A DNA stretch of 64,000 nucleotides, taken from the NCBI RefSeq assembly GCF_902833055.1, contig NZ_CADFEJ010000003.1:496001-560000 (forward strand), read 5' to 3'. This DNA is from Burkholderia territorii. Its GTDB lineage: Bacteria > Pseudomonadota > Gammaproteobacteria > Burkholderiales > Burkholderiaceae. The translations under genes and the position numbers were made by a program. Below the pieces are notes generated by a model, which was not told where the DNA came from, ran no database searches, and saw nothing but the letters and a program-made list of their open reading frames with translations. The stretch's first letter is position 1, and each line of letters begins with the position of its first letter. Below, piece by piece: positions 53,594-62,649 of this stretch.

Positions 53594-54295
53594 ATGACAG
53601 CCTCGAACGGCATCATCGATGCGCAGCACATTACGCGCCGCGACGCCAGCAGCGGCAAGACGCTGCTCGCGCCGACCGATTTCAGCCTCGCCGCGGGATC
53701 GCGAATTGCTATCACGGGACCGTCGGGCTCCGGCAAGAGCGTGCTGCTGCGCGCACTCGCGCTGCTCGACCCGCTCGACGGCGGTCATATCCTGTGGCGC
53801 GGCAAGCGGATCAGGCGCGCGGCAATTCCGCGCTACCGGCGCAGCGTCGCCTACGTGCGCCAGCGGCCCGCGCAGATGGACGGGACCGTCGAAGCGCAAT
53901 TGCGCTATCCGTATTCACTCGCGATCTATCGCGACGTGACGTTCGATCGCGCCCGCGCGGAAGCGCTCGCGGCTCGCGCCGGTCGCGGCGCCGATTTCCT
54001 CGACAAGCGGGCGAGCGAACTGTCGGGCGGCGAAGCGCAGATCGCCGCACTTCTGCGCGTGCTGCAGCTCGACCCCGACGTGCTGTTGCTCGACGAGCCG
54101 ACGTCCGCGCTCGACCCCGACTCGACGCGCGCGATCGAAGCGCTCGTCGGCGCGTGGTTCGACGCGGCACCCGATGCACGCGCGTACATGTGGATCTCGC
54201 ACGATCCGGCGCAAGCCGCGCGGATCGGCACGACGCGGCTCGTGATGCAGGCCGGCGTGCTGCACGCCGCGAACGCGACGGAGGCGCAGCCATGA
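53594..54295 (+). CDS. fetA: FetA-like ABC transporter ATPase
   Basis: A 233-residue ATPase: Walker A GPSGSGKS, signature LSGGEAQ, Walker [15 protein letters not shown]. The overall layout and partner match YbbL/FetA. With FetB it forms an exporter implicated in iron homeostasis and resistance to oxidative stress in E. coli. Its stop overlaps the fetB start (ATGA). The promoter lies in the 150-base gap to the divergent AsmA-family gene. Confidence 0.85.
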   Translation: MTASNGIIDAQHITRRDASSGKTLLAPTDFSLAAGSRIAITGPSGSGKSVLLRALALLDPLDGGHILWRGKRIRRAAIPRYRRSVAYVRQRPAQMDGTVEAQLRYPYSLAIYRDVTFDRARAEALAARAGRGADFLDKRASELSGGEAQIAALLRVLQLDPDVLLLDEPTSALDPDSTRAIEALVGAWFDAAPDARAYMWISHDPAQAARIGTTRLVMQAGVLHAANATEAQP

Positions 54296-55095
54296 GCCCG
54301 GCACTGCAGGACCTGAGTCTCGTCGACGTCGGCATCGCCGCCGCGCTCGTCGCGGTCAACGGCGCGATCTCGGCCGCGCTGTCGCTGGGCCTCGGCCGCA
54401 AGCTCGCGCTCGCCGCCGTGCGCACCGTCGTGCAGTTGCTGGCGATCGGCTACGTGCTCGGCTGGGTGTTCGGCCATCCGCACTGGACCGTCGTGCTGCC
54501 GCTCACCGCGCTGATGACGCTCATTGCAGGCTTCGCGGGCGCCGGCCGAGGCAAGCGCACCTATCGCGGACAGCGCGTCGACAGCATCGCGTCGATCTGG
54601 TTCAGCAGCTGGTTCGTCGCAGCCGTCGGCCTGTTCGTCGTGATCCGCATCCATCCCTGGTACACGCCGCAATATGCGATCCCGATCCTCGGGATGATCC
54701 TCGGCAATACGCTCACGGGCGTGTCACTCGGTGTCGAACGGATGATGGAAGAACTGACCGCACGACGCGACCGCGTCGAGACGGCGCTGGCGCTTGGTGC
54801 GACACGCTGGGAAGCCGCGCAGGACGCCGCGCGGCAGGCCGTGCGCGCGGGCATGCTGCCGACGCTCAACCAGATGGCCGTCGTCGGCGTCGTGAGCCTG
54901 CCCGGCATGATGACCGGCCAGGTGCTGGCGGGCCAGTCGCCGCTGCAGGCCGTGCGCTACCAGATCGTGATCATGTTCCTGATCGCCGCGGCGTCCGCGC
55001 TCGGCACCGTTGGCGCGGTGCTGATGACGTATCGCCGGTTGTTCTCGGCCGATCACCGCTTTCTTGCATCGCGCCTCGAGGAACGCGCGCATTGA
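54292..55095 (+). CDS. fetB: FetB-like ABC transporter permease
   Basis: A 267-residue permease with six to seven helices of the UPF0014 family (YbbM/FetB). Signature segments: AVRTVVQLLAIGYVLGW, PILGMILGNTLTGVSLGVER and LPGMMTGQVLAGQSPLQAVRYQ. It is coupled to fetA by a four-base overlap. An iron-exporting role is taken from the E. coli homologue. Confidence 0.87.
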   Translation: MSPALQDLSLVDVGIAAALVAVNGAISAALSLGLGRKLALAAVRTVVQLLAIGYVLGWVFGHPHWTVVLPLTALMTLIAGFAGAGRGKRTYRGQRVDSIASIWFSSWFVAAVGLFVVIRIHPWYTPQYAIPILGMILGNTLTGVSLGVERMMEELTARRDRVETALALGATRWEAAQDAARQAVRAGMLPTLNQMAVVGVVSLPGMMTGQVLAGQSPLQAVRYQIVIMFLIAAASALGTVGAVLMTYRRLFSADHRFLASRLEERAH

Positions 55096-55126
55096 CCGGC
55101 GCCGCCGCGATGCACGCGGCGTCCGC

Positions 55127-55600
55127 TCAGCGTGCGGCGCGGCGTTTGCCAATGGCCTGGCGCAACGCGGCCGCGACGTCGGCGTCGGGCGCAAGCCCGT
55201 CGACCGATGCGACGAGCCGCACCGCGCGCGGCGTCGTCACATAGGCCTGCGCACCGACGTAACCGCCGCTGCCGGCCGAGCGCGTCGTGACGACGAGCGC
55301 CTGCGGCGCACGCGCGCCGAGGTCGGCCGTGAATGCATCGGCGACGGTGCCGTCGCGCGCATGCAGCACGCCCGTTACGTAGTCGTCCGTATCGAAGCCC
55401 GGTGCGGCATGCGCGGTCGAATACACGCGCACCGCATAACTGCCGGTCGAGCACGGTTCGAGCGCGCCGCTCGACACGACGGCAATCTGCTGTCGCGACG
55501 GCAGCTCGACCTTCTTCACGAAGCTGCAATCGTCGGCCGCCTGCGCATGGGCGGCAACGAACGCAGCAGCCGACAGCAGCACGCGCATGCAATGTTTCAT
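55127..55600 (-). CDS. Exported protein resembling PliI lysozyme inhibitors
   Basis: A 157-residue protein with a signal peptide (MKHCMRVLLSAAAFVAAHAQA). The mature part has a beta-rich pattern with SSGALEPCSTGSYAVRVY and VTTRSAGSGGYVGAQAYV. These S-x-G-x-Y and T-R-S-A-G-S-G-G-Y loops resemble the enzyme-blocking loops of periplasmic I-type lysozyme inhibitors. Two cysteines (about 25 and 50) could form a disulfide. If correct, it would guard peptidoglycan against invertebrate lysozymes. The match is by eye only. Confidence 0.7.
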   Translation of the reverse strand: MKHCMRVLLSAAAFVAAHAQAADDCSFVKKVELPSRQQIAVVSSGALEPCSTGSYAVRVYSTAHAAPGFDTDDYVTGVLHARDGTVADAFTADLGARAPQALVVTTRSAGSGGYVGAQAYVTTPRAVRLVASVDGLAPDADVAAALRQAIGKRRAAR

Positions 55601-55861
55601 GGAATGTCGTTCAGGGAAGATGGAGAATGCGGCAGGATAACGTGACATCCGCGTGACGTCACGCAAACCGCCACGCGCGTGTGGCCACGCTGCCGGCCCG
55701 CACCACGCGTACGACGCGTGACGAGATCGAAGGTCCGTCGGTGGAAAGGTCCGACGCGCGCGCCACGAATCCGCAACGCGCAACCATGCCCGAATCGCGT
55801 AAATGCGCACCGCGACTGGTTGCGCGCGCACCGGGTGCGTCACCGGCCCGCGCGCGCCCGC

Positions 55862-56413
55862 TCAGCGCTTGATCGACACAGTCACCTTCGTGCCGTCGCT
55901 CATCGTGACGGACTTGGACCCGCCATTGGTCGAAAGCGACACCCACTTGACCTGGCTCACCGACACGACGTCCGGGCATTGCAGCGACTTGCCGCCCGCG
56001 CTCACGTTGCGCGTGCCTTTCGGCGCGGCGGCCTGGAAGCTCATCTGCACGTTCGCGATGCCCTTCGCGTCGACCGACGGCGCGAGCCGCACCTGGGTCT
56101 GGCGCACCATCGCGCCGTTCGCGTCGCGCGGCAGGTTGTCGGCGTTGGGGCAACCGTCAGGCATCGCGACCGCGCCGCCCGGCGGCACCGACTTCCAGTT
56201 GAAGTCGTCCGTTTCGCCCGAGCGGATCTTGCGGGTCTCCTGCGTATTGCCGAAGGTCTTCGAGTCGACCTTGACGGTGTATTCGAGCTGCCCCGTGCCG
56301 CCGCCCTTCAGGCTGCCCTTGACCGGCGGCGCCGCGAATACGCTCGCGCTCACGCACGCCGCCGCGAACACGGCAGACCACGATACGGCGACTGACAAGC
56401 TGCGATGGCTCAT
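55862..56413 (-). CDS. Exported protein of unknown function
   Basis: A 183-residue protein with a signal peptide (MSHRSLSVAVSWSAVFAAACVSASVFA). The mature chain is beta-rich and opens PPVKGSLKGGGTGQLEYTVKV; a Cys pair occurs in MPDGCPNADN and KSLQCPDVV. I do not recognise a characterised family; it may be one of the Burkholderia-restricted DUFs. A perfect AAGGAGG ribosome binding site supports the ATG. It is transcribed towards the PliI-like gene, with 261 bases between. Confidence 0.7.
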   Translation of the reverse strand: MSHRSLSVAVSWSAVFAAACVSASVFAAPPVKGSLKGGGTGQLEYTVKVDSKTFGNTQETRKIRSGETDDFNWKSVPPGGAVAMPDGCPNADNLPRDANGAMVRQTQVRLAPSVDAKGIANVQMSFQAAAPKGTRNVSAGGKSLQCPDVVSVSQVKWVSLSTNGGSKSVTMSDGTKVTVSIKR

Positions 56414-56661
56414 GCTGACCTCCTTGTAATGCGGCGGCACGCGCGTGCCGCGCGGTTTTCGATGCATGATGCGTCGTCAGTCTACCGCCAAGCGGCATGC
56501 AGTGCGCCGCAAACGCATCGGGTGTTACCCCGCTTGCGTTCGCGACGCCCTATCCCGTACGGGCAAGCTTGCGTGTCGGAAAAACGCAGGGCCGCTCGAG
56601 GTTTCCGCCGCGAAGGAAGTCCCTTCGTCGGCCGGGCGAAAAGCAACCGGCCCGGAAGCAC

Positions 56662-57678
56662 TCAGAAGCCGCTCAGCACCAGCTTGCCGATCGCGCGCCC
56701 GGCCTCGAGCAGCTGGTGCGCGCGCCGCAGGTTCGCAGCGTTGATCGGGCCGAGCTGCTCGCCGAGCGTCGTGCGCAGCGTGCCGCCGTCGACGAGCCTC
56801 GCCACCTCGCTCAGGATCTTGTGCTGCTCGATCATGTCCGGCGTCTCGAACATCGCACGCGTGAACATGAACTCCCAGTGAAACGCGGCGCTCTTCGCCT
56901 TCAGCAACTCGACCGGAATCGGCTTGTCGTTCTCGACGATCGTGCAAATGCCGCCCTGCGGCCGGATTATTTCCGCCGCGGCAGGAAAATGACGATCCGT
57001 GTCGTTGAAGATCAGCACGTAGTCGACGTTCGCATGGCCGATTTCGCGCAGTTGCGCAGGCAGGTCGCCGAAATGGTCGACCACGTCGTCAGCGCCGAGC
57101 GAGCGCACCCATTCGGCCGATGCCGGCCGCGACGCGGTCGCGATCACGCGCAGCTTGCCGAGCGTCTTCGCCAGCTGGATCGCGATCGAGCCCACGCCGC
57201 CCGCGCCGCCGATGATCAGCACCGACTTGCCCGCGTCCGCGCCCTGCGGCGACACGCGCAGCCGGTCGAACAGCGCCTCCCACGCGGTCAGCGCGGTGAG
57301 CGGCAACGCGGCCGACGCCGCGAAGTCGAGCGAGCGCGGCTTGATCGCCGCGATCCGCTCGTCGACCGTGTGGAATTCGCTGTTCGCGCCGGCGCGCGTG
57401 ATGCTGCCCGCGTAGAACACCTCGTCGCCGGGGCGGAACATCGTCACCTCGGCACCGACCGCGACGACCGTGCCGGCCGCATCCCAGCCGAGCACGCGCG
57501 GGGTTTGCTCGACCTGCGGCTTCGGCGCGCGCACCTTGGTGTCGACCGGGTTCACGGAGATCGCCTCGACCTTCACCAGCAGGTCGCGCGGGCTCGGCAC
57601 GGGTTGCGGCAGTTCAACGTCGACGAGCGCCTGCGGGTCGTCGATCGGCAGATAACGGGTCAGTCCAACGGCTTTCAT
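56662..57678 (-). CDS. Zinc-type alcohol dehydrogenase-like quinone oxidoreductase
   Basis: A 338-residue medium-chain reductase without zinc ligands (no catalytic Cys/His set), so of the quinone-oxidoreductase/ZADH branch. The N-terminal substrate domain starts MKAVGLTRYLPIDDPQ, and the NADPH motif is IIGGAGGVGSIAIQLAK. It reduces quinones or reactive enals using NADPH. AGGAG precedes the ATG at 57678. A LysR regulator is divergent, with a clear palindrome between them. Confidence 0.87.
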   Translation of the reverse strand: MKAVGLTRYLPIDDPQALVDVELPQPVPSPRDLLVKVEAISVNPVDTKVRAPKPQVEQTPRVLGWDAAGTVVAVGAEVTMFRPGDEVFYAGSITRAGANSEFHTVDERIAAIKPRSLDFAASAALPLTALTAWEALFDRLRVSPQGADAGKSVLIIGGAGGVGSIAIQLAKTLGKLRVIATASRPASAEWVRSLGADDVVDHFGDLPAQLREIGHANVDYVLIFNDTDRHFPAAAEIIRPQGGICTIVENDKPIPVELLKAKSAAFHWEFMFTRAMFETPDMIEQHKILSEVARLVDGGTLRTTLGEQLGPINAANLRRAHQLLEAGRAIGKLVLSGF

Positions 57679-57770
57679 CACGAAACTCCTTCACGATAAT
57701 CGGGCGGGCCGCGGCGCGACCCCTTGCATGCCATCGTAGGCTCCCCGATCCTTCGAGAAAACCGCTATAT

Positions 57771-57791
57771 TTCCTGAAACATTTTCAGGAA
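57771..57791. promoter_or_regulatory. Palindromic operator between the oxidoreductase and LysR genes
   Basis: TTCCTGAAA and TTTCAGGAA are perfect nine-base arms around CAT, ten bases ahead of the LysR start. It is the natural binding site for the divergent LysR protein, which would then repress itself and control the oxidoreductase. Confidence 0.75.
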
Positions 57792-57801
57792 TTTCAGAAC
57801 A

Positions 57802-58743
57802 ATGGCAGCCGATCCGATTCCGGCCCCCGACAAGCCGCTCGACCTGCTCGACGTCGGCCTGTTCGTGCGCGCGGCGCTGCTCGCGAACGTGAGCGCGGCC
57901 GGCCGCGAATTCGGCGTGTCGGCCGCGGTCGCGAGCGCGCGCATCGCGCAGCTGGAGCGCCAGCTCGGCGCGCGGTTGCTGCATCGCACCACGCGCCGCA
58001 TCAGCCTCACGCAGGACGGCGAGGTCTTCATGGCGCGCGCCGAGGCGCTGCTGTCGGCGGCCGACGCCGCGCGCGCATCGGTCGGTCGCGGCCGCAGCGA
58101 GCCCTACGGACGGCTGAAGGTGTCGATGTCGTCGTCGTTCGGACGCCAGCACGTCGCGCCCGTGATTCCCGCGTTCCTGCGGCGCTACCCGTCCGTGTCG
58201 CTCGACCTGCGGCTGTCCGACGAGATCGTCGACCTGGTCGACGACGGCTACGACGTCGCGATCCGCCTCGGCGCGCTGAAGGACTCGACGCTGGTCGCGC
58301 GCAAGCTCGCCACCAACCGGCGCGTGCTGTGCTGCTCGCCCGCGTATCTCGCCGAACACGGGATGCCGCGCCACCCGGCCGACCTCGCGCAGCACGAATG
58401 CGTGATCCTCGGCGACCAGCGCGACTGGTCGTTCGTCACGCCGCAGGGCCCGCTCACCGTGCGGGTCGGCGGCCGCCTCGTCGCGAGCAACGGCGAGGCG
58501 ATCCGCGAAGCGCTCGTGGACGGCTTCGGCATCGCGATCAAGTCGACCTGGGACGTCGGCCCTCTGCTCGCGAGCGGCGCGCTCGTCACGGTGCTCGACG
58601 ACTACCCGTTCGCGAACGACGTCGCGATCTGGGCCGTCTATCCGAGCCGCGCGCACGTGCCGCTCAAGACGCTCGCGTTCATCGCGTTCCTGGCCGAGCA
58701 TTTCGGCGATCCGCCGTACTGGGATCGCGCGGACGCACGCTAG
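57802..58743 (+). CDS. LysR-family regulator of the adjacent oxidoreductase
   Basis: A 313-residue LysR protein with an 18-residue N-terminal extension before the winged helix (LFVRAALLANVSAAGREFGV, LERQLGARLLHRTTRRISLT) and an effector domain opening GRLKVSMSSSFGRQHVAPVI. The subgroup often responds to electrophiles or aromatic compounds. It is divergent from the oxidoreductase, with a shared palindrome. Confidence 0.88.
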   Translation: MAADPIPAPDKPLDLLDVGLFVRAALLANVSAAGREFGVSAAVASARIAQLERQLGARLLHRTTRRISLTQDGEVFMARAEALLSAADAARASVGRGRSEPYGRLKVSMSSSFGRQHVAPVIPAFLRRYPSVSLDLRLSDEIVDLVDDGYDVAIRLGALKDSTLVARKLATNRRVLCCSPAYLAEHGMPRHPADLAQHECVILGDQRDWSFVTPQGPLTVRVGGRLVASNGEAIREALVDGFGIAIKSTWDVGPLLASGALVTVLDDYPFANDVAIWAVYPSRAHVPLKTLAFIAFLAEHFGDPPYWDRADAR

Positions 58744-58932
58744 GCGCCATCCCGTGAGCAGAGCATGCGGCGGCCCCGGCCGGGCATCGGCGGCGATCCG
58801 GTCGCGCGCCGACACCAACCGGCTACAATGGCGCGTTCGCGACGCGCCGGCCCGACGCCTGACCGGCCCCGCGCTCGCAGGCGGCCGCACACCGGCCACG
58901 CACGCGTTTCATTCGCTTCCAATCATTCCGTC

Positions 58933-59778
58933 ATGACCCACAACCTCGTCATCCAGAGTCTCGCGCCGTTGTCGGACGCGCACCACAAACCGCTGCTCGC
59001 GCTGTCGCGCGGCACCCGCATCGTGCAGACCGACGATCACGCGCTGCGTATCGAGAACGCAAACCCCGCGCAGCGGCTCGACATCGACGCGTACTGCGGC
59101 ACGCACGCGCTCGACTTCGGTTTCGTCGAAGCAGGCCGCACGCTCGGCGAGTTCGGGCTCGTGGTGATGGACATGGATTCGACGCTGATCACGATCGAGT
59201 GCATCGACGAGATCGCCGATTTCTGCGGGCTGAAGACGCAGGTCGCGGAGATCACCGAGGCATCGATGCGCGGCGAGATCCGCGACTTCAACGAGAGCCT
59301 GACGCGCCGCGTCGCGCTGCTCGCGGGCCTCGACGCGCAGGCACTCGAACGCGTGTACGAGGAGCGGCTGCAATTGTCGCCGGGCGCGGAGACGATGCTC
59401 GCCGGCGTGAAAGCCGCGGGACTGAAGACGCTGCTCGTATCGGGCGGCTTCACGTTCTTCACCGAGCGCCTGAAGGCGCGCCTGGGCCTCGACTACGCGC
59501 ACGCGAACACGCTCGAGATCGTCGACGGCAAGCTGACCGGTAAGGTGCTCGGCGAAATCGTCAACGCGGACGTGAAGGCGCGCATGCTGCGCGATACCTG
59601 CGCATCGCTCGGCATCGAGCCGAGCCGCGCGATCGCGATGGGCGACGGGTCGAACGATCTGAAGATGATGGCCGAAGCCGGGCTGTCGGTCGCGTTCCAC
59701 GCAAAGCCGGTCGTGCGCGATGCGGCTACCGTCGCATTCGACCACGTCGGCCTCGACGGGCTGCTGCGGCTGTTCTGA
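58933..59778 (+). CDS. serB: Phosphoserine phosphatase
   Basis: A 281-residue HAD-family enzyme. The catalytic DMDST lies at 80-84 (Asp80 nucleophile, Asp82 acid/base), then Ser/Gly in LLVSGGFTFFTERL and the metal Asp in AMGDGSNDLKMM. It carries out the last step of serine biosynthesis. The 70-residue N-terminal part is the regulatory segment found in longer SerB proteins. It is convergent with metC and shares a terminator with it. Confidence 0.94.
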   Translation: MTHNLVIQSLAPLSDAHHKPLLALSRGTRIVQTDDHALRIENANPAQRLDIDAYCGTHALDFGFVEAGRTLGEFGLVVMDMDSTLITIECIDEIADFCGLKTQVAEITEASMRGEIRDFNESLTRRVALLAGLDAQALERVYEERLQLSPGAETMLAGVKAAGLKTLLVSGGFTFFTERLKARLGLDYAHANTLEIVDGKLTGKVLGEIVNADVKARMLRDTCASLGIEPSRAIAMGDGSNDLKMMAEAGLSVAFHAKPVVRDAATVAFDHVGLDGLLRLF

Positions 59779-59809
59779 TTTCCGGTCGGCGAACGCCGCC
59801 CAAGAAAAC

Positions 59810-59850
59810 ACGCCCGCGCGACATGGCATCGCGCGGGCGTTTCGTTTTTC
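59810..59850. terminator. Bidirectional terminator between serB and metC
   Basis: ACGCCCGCGCGA and TCGCGCGGGCGT are perfect 12-base arms around a seven-base loop, with TTTCGTTTTT after and AGAAAAC before. It ends both convergent genes. Confidence 0.9.
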
Positions 59851-59862
59851 GCTTCGGTTCCG

Positions 59863-61047
59863 TTATTTGCCGAGCGTAGCCTGCAGCGCGCGCTCGATGT
59901 CCGCGCGCAAGTCGGCTTCGTCTTCGAGACCGACGTAGAAGCGCACCAGCGTGCCGCGATGCGGCCACTCCGCACGCATCGACGCCACGTCGTAAGGCAT
60001 CGCGAGGCTGCATGCACCGCCCCAGCTCCAGCCGATCGCGAACAGCTCGAGCGCCTCGACGAAACGATCGATCTGCTCGCTGCTGTAGCGTTCGTCGAAC
60101 ACCACCGAGAACAACCCGCCCGCGCCGGTGAAGTCGCGCATGAACGATGCATGCCCCGGACAGTCCGGCAGTTGCGGATGCAGCACGGCCGCGATCTCCG
60201 GGCGCGCCTTCAGCCATTGCGCGAGCGCGAGCGCGCTCTTGCCATGCGCATCGAAGCGCACCTGCATGCTCGGCAGGCTGCGCAGCACGAGCGAGCAATC
60301 GTCGACCGACACACCGATGCCGCAACGCATGCGCGCGAGCTTCAGTTGTGCGTGCAGCGCCGCGTTCGCGGTGATGGTCGCGCCCATCAGCACGTCGCTG
60401 CCGCCCGATTGATACTTGGTCAGCGCCTGCACCGAGATGTCGACGCCATGGTCGAACGGCTTGAACGCGAGGCCGGCCGAATACGTGTTGTCGATCGCGG
60501 TGACGATGCCGTGCGCCTGCGCGACCGTCGTGATCGCGCGCACGTCGGGCACTTCCATCGTCACCGAGCCCGGCGCCTCGATCCAGATCAGCCGCGTGTT
60601 CGGCTGGATCAGCTCGGCGATGCCCGCGCCGACCAGCGGATCGTAGAAGCGCGCGGTGATGCCGAAATCCTTCGCGAGCCAGTTGCCGAAATCGGCGTTC
60701 GGCCCGTACACGTTGTGCGGGATCAGCACGTCGTCGCCCGCCTTCACGAGCCCGAAATAGACGTTCATGATCGCCGCGAGGCCCGACGGCTGCAGCAGCG
60801 CATGCGTGCCGCCCTCGATCTCGGCGAGCCGCTGCGCGAGCGCGAGCGACGTCGGCGTCGCGTGCAGTCCATAGCGCCACTGGTTGTCGTTGTGCCACAC
60901 CAGCGCGCGCATCGTCGCGAGATCGGGGAACACGACCGTCGATGCACGCTCGACCGGCGGGACGAACGAGCGGAAGCCTTCCGGAATGTTGTCGTCGGGT
61001 TGAACGATGCGGGTCTGGAGTGCGCGCTTCGAAGTGGATGCTGTCAT
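59863..61047 (-). CDS. metC: Cystathionine beta-lyase
   Basis: A 394-residue PLP enzyme of the Cys/Met metabolism family. Schiff-base lysine Lys211 in SVQALTKYQSGGSDVL, Asp186 (TAIDNTYSAG) binds the cofactor ring, and RYGLHATPTSLAL provides the active-site Tyr. It cleaves cystathionine to homocysteine in methionine synthesis. The ATG at 61047 was chosen because in-frame sequence upstream (to 61347) is low-complexity and overlaps the next gene's 3' region. MetC is preferred over MetB by the SxQALTK context. Confidence 0.9.
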   Translation of the reverse strand: MTASTSKRALQTRIVQPDDNIPEGFRSFVPPVERASTVVFPDLATMRALVWHNDNQWRYGLHATPTSLALAQRLAEIEGGTHALLQPSGLAAIMNVYFGLVKAGDDVLIPHNVYGPNADFGNWLAKDFGITARFYDPLVGAGIAELIQPNTRLIWIEAPGSVTMEVPDVRAITTVAQAHGIVTAIDNTYSAGLAFKPFDHGVDISVQALTKYQSGGSDVLMGATITANAALHAQLKLARMRCGIGVSVDDCSLVLRSLPSMQVRFDAHGKSALALAQWLKARPEIAAVLHPQLPDCPGHASFMRDFTGAGGLFSVVFDERYSSEQIDRFVEALELFAIGWSWGGACSLAMPYDVASMRAEWPHRGTLVRFYVGLEDEADLRADIERALQATLGK

Positions 61048-61160
61048 GGCAGGAGGCCCGGCGAAAGGCCGTTCGGTTGCGGAATATAGCGCTAGGGTAG
61101 CCAAAATCGGCGTGCTTGGCCCGGTACAATGCGCGCCGCGCGCACCGAGCCAGCGCGCGC

Positions 61161-61703
61161 TCAGTCGTCGGTGCGCAGGTTGACGATGCCGCCGACCGTC
61201 TCGATCTCCCGCACGCGGCCATCGCGCACCTGCAGCGCCGCCCGCTTGCCCGGCGCCAGGCGCAGCACGACCGGTTGCGGATCCGATTCGTCCGAGTTCA
61301 TCCGGTCGGCCTTCAGGTCGCCCGTCGCGTCGAAGCGGCCGATCCACACGCCCGTGATGTTCGTGCCGTCGTTCGATTCCTCGATTTCGAGCGTGTCGCC
61401 GTCGCGATCGCCGGCGAGCAATACCACCTCGCCCGTGTCCGCGAACTGGTATTCGCCGTGCACGCCCTCCTCGTCCGTCTTCGGCCCGAGATGCACGACG
61501 ATCGGCCTGTCGCCGAGCGTGCCCTCGTAGCGCGGCAGGCGGGCGAACTCGGGATTCGGCCGCAGCGGCCGCGCGGGCGCCGCTTCATCCTGCTGCGCGT
61601 TCGGCGCGCCGGCCTGCGCCGCAACCACGCCCGGCATCGTGAAGCCCACCGCCAACGCCCCCGCGATCACCAGCGCCCGTTGCCATTCCGAATATCGACC
61701 CAC
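61161..61703 (-). CDS. Small exported protein of unknown function
   Basis: A 180-residue protein with a probable signal peptide (ALVIAGALAVGFTMPGVVAAQA). The mature chain is beta-rich and acidic, with PIVVHLGPKTDEEGVHGEYQ, VVLLAGDRDGDTLEIEES and NITGVWIGRFDATGD. The repeated strand-turn pattern suggests a small lipocalin- or beta-sandwich-like fold. Unknown function. The GTG start has AAGGAG at good spacing. It follows kdgK by 16 bases in the same direction, so probably co-transcribed with rimO and kdgK. Confidence 0.7.
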   Translation of the reverse strand: MGRYSEWQRALVIAGALAVGFTMPGVVAAQAGAPNAQQDEAAPARPLRPNPEFARLPRYEGTLGDRPIVVHLGPKTDEEGVHGEYQFADTGEVVLLAGDRDGDTLEIEESNDGTNITGVWIGRFDATGDLKADRMNSDESDPQPVVLRLAPGKRAALQVRDGRVREIETVGGIVNLRTDD

Positions 61704-61719
61704 GTTGTATTGCTCCTTG

Positions 61720-62646
61720 CTAGCCCTGCATCAGGCGTTCCACCGCTTCGCGGTACGGAATCGGGGCGACCGCGCCGTAACCGGTCGTCGACAGCGCCGC
61801 GGCCGCGTTCGCGTAGCGCGCGGCCGCGAACGGATCGTCGCCCGCGACGATCCGCGCGACGAACGCGCCGCCGAAGCAGTCGCCCGCGCCCGTCGCGTCG
61901 ACGGCCTCGACCGCGAAGCCCGGCACCACGCGCCGTTCGTTCGGCGTCGCGACGTACGCGCCTTCCTTGCCGAGTTTCAGCGCGACGACCCGTGGCCCAT
62001 GTTCGAGCATCGCATCGACGATCGCGTCGCGATCGTTCGCGCCCGTGAGCGCCGTGACGTCGTCCCAGCTCGGCAGGCAGATGTCCGTCTGGCGCAGCGC
62101 CTCGCGAATCACCGCGCGGGCACGCGGCAGCGGCCACAGCTTCAGGCGCAGGTTCGTGTCGAAGCTGACCTGCGCGCCGTTGCTGCGCGCATGGTCGATC
62201 GCCGCGAACGCGGCGTCGCATGCGCTCGTGCTGATCGCGAGGCTGATGCCCGACAGGTGAACGGCCTTCGCCGCGGCCAGCGCGTCGAACGGCAGGTCGG
62301 CCACCGAGTAGCGGCTCGCCGCGGAGCCCGCGCGCAGATAGTCGAACTGATGGCCGTTAGCGCCGTGCGTGACGAAATACACGCCGGTCGGCGCCGAGCG
62401 GTCGGTCCGCACGTACGTCGTGTCGACCTGCTCGGCCGTCCACATGTCGGCCAGCAGGCGGCCGAACGGATCGTCGCCGATCGCGGACACGAAGCCCGTC
62501 GACGCACCCTGGCGCGCTGCGGCGATGCAGAAGTTCGACGTGTCGCCGCCGAAGCCCTGAAGGAATTCGGGACGGCCCGGCTGCGACTGGTTGAACTCGA
62601 TCATCGCCTCGCCGAGCGCGAGGATCTGCGGGAATGCTGCGGACAT
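61720..62646 (-). CDS. kdgK: 2-keto-3-deoxygluconate kinase-like PfkB sugar kinase
   Basis: A 308-residue PfkB kinase. It starts MSAAFPQILALGEAMIEFNQ; substrate loops are FLQGFGGDTSNFCIAAARQG and VYFVTHGANGHQFDYLRAGS. The catalytic signature AVDATGAGDCFGGAFVARI carries the base Asp. It most resembles KdgK, which phosphorylates 2-keto-3-deoxygluconate for the Entner-Doudoroff aldolase. It lies three bases after rimO, so expression follows that gene. Confidence 0.82.
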   Translation of the reverse strand: MSAAFPQILALGEAMIEFNQSQPGRPEFLQGFGGDTSNFCIAAARQGASTGFVSAIGDDPFGRLLADMWTAEQVDTTYVRTDRSAPTGVYFVTHGANGHQFDYLRAGSAASRYSVADLPFDALAAAKAVHLSGISLAISTSACDAAFAAIDHARSNGAQVSFDTNLRLKLWPLPRARAVIREALRQTDICLPSWDDVTALTGANDRDAIVDAMLEHGPRVVALKLGKEGAYVATPNERRVVPGFAVEAVDATGAGDCFGGAFVARIVAGDDPFAAARYANAAAALSTTGYGAVAPIPYREAVERLMQG

Positions 62647-62649
62647 CGC

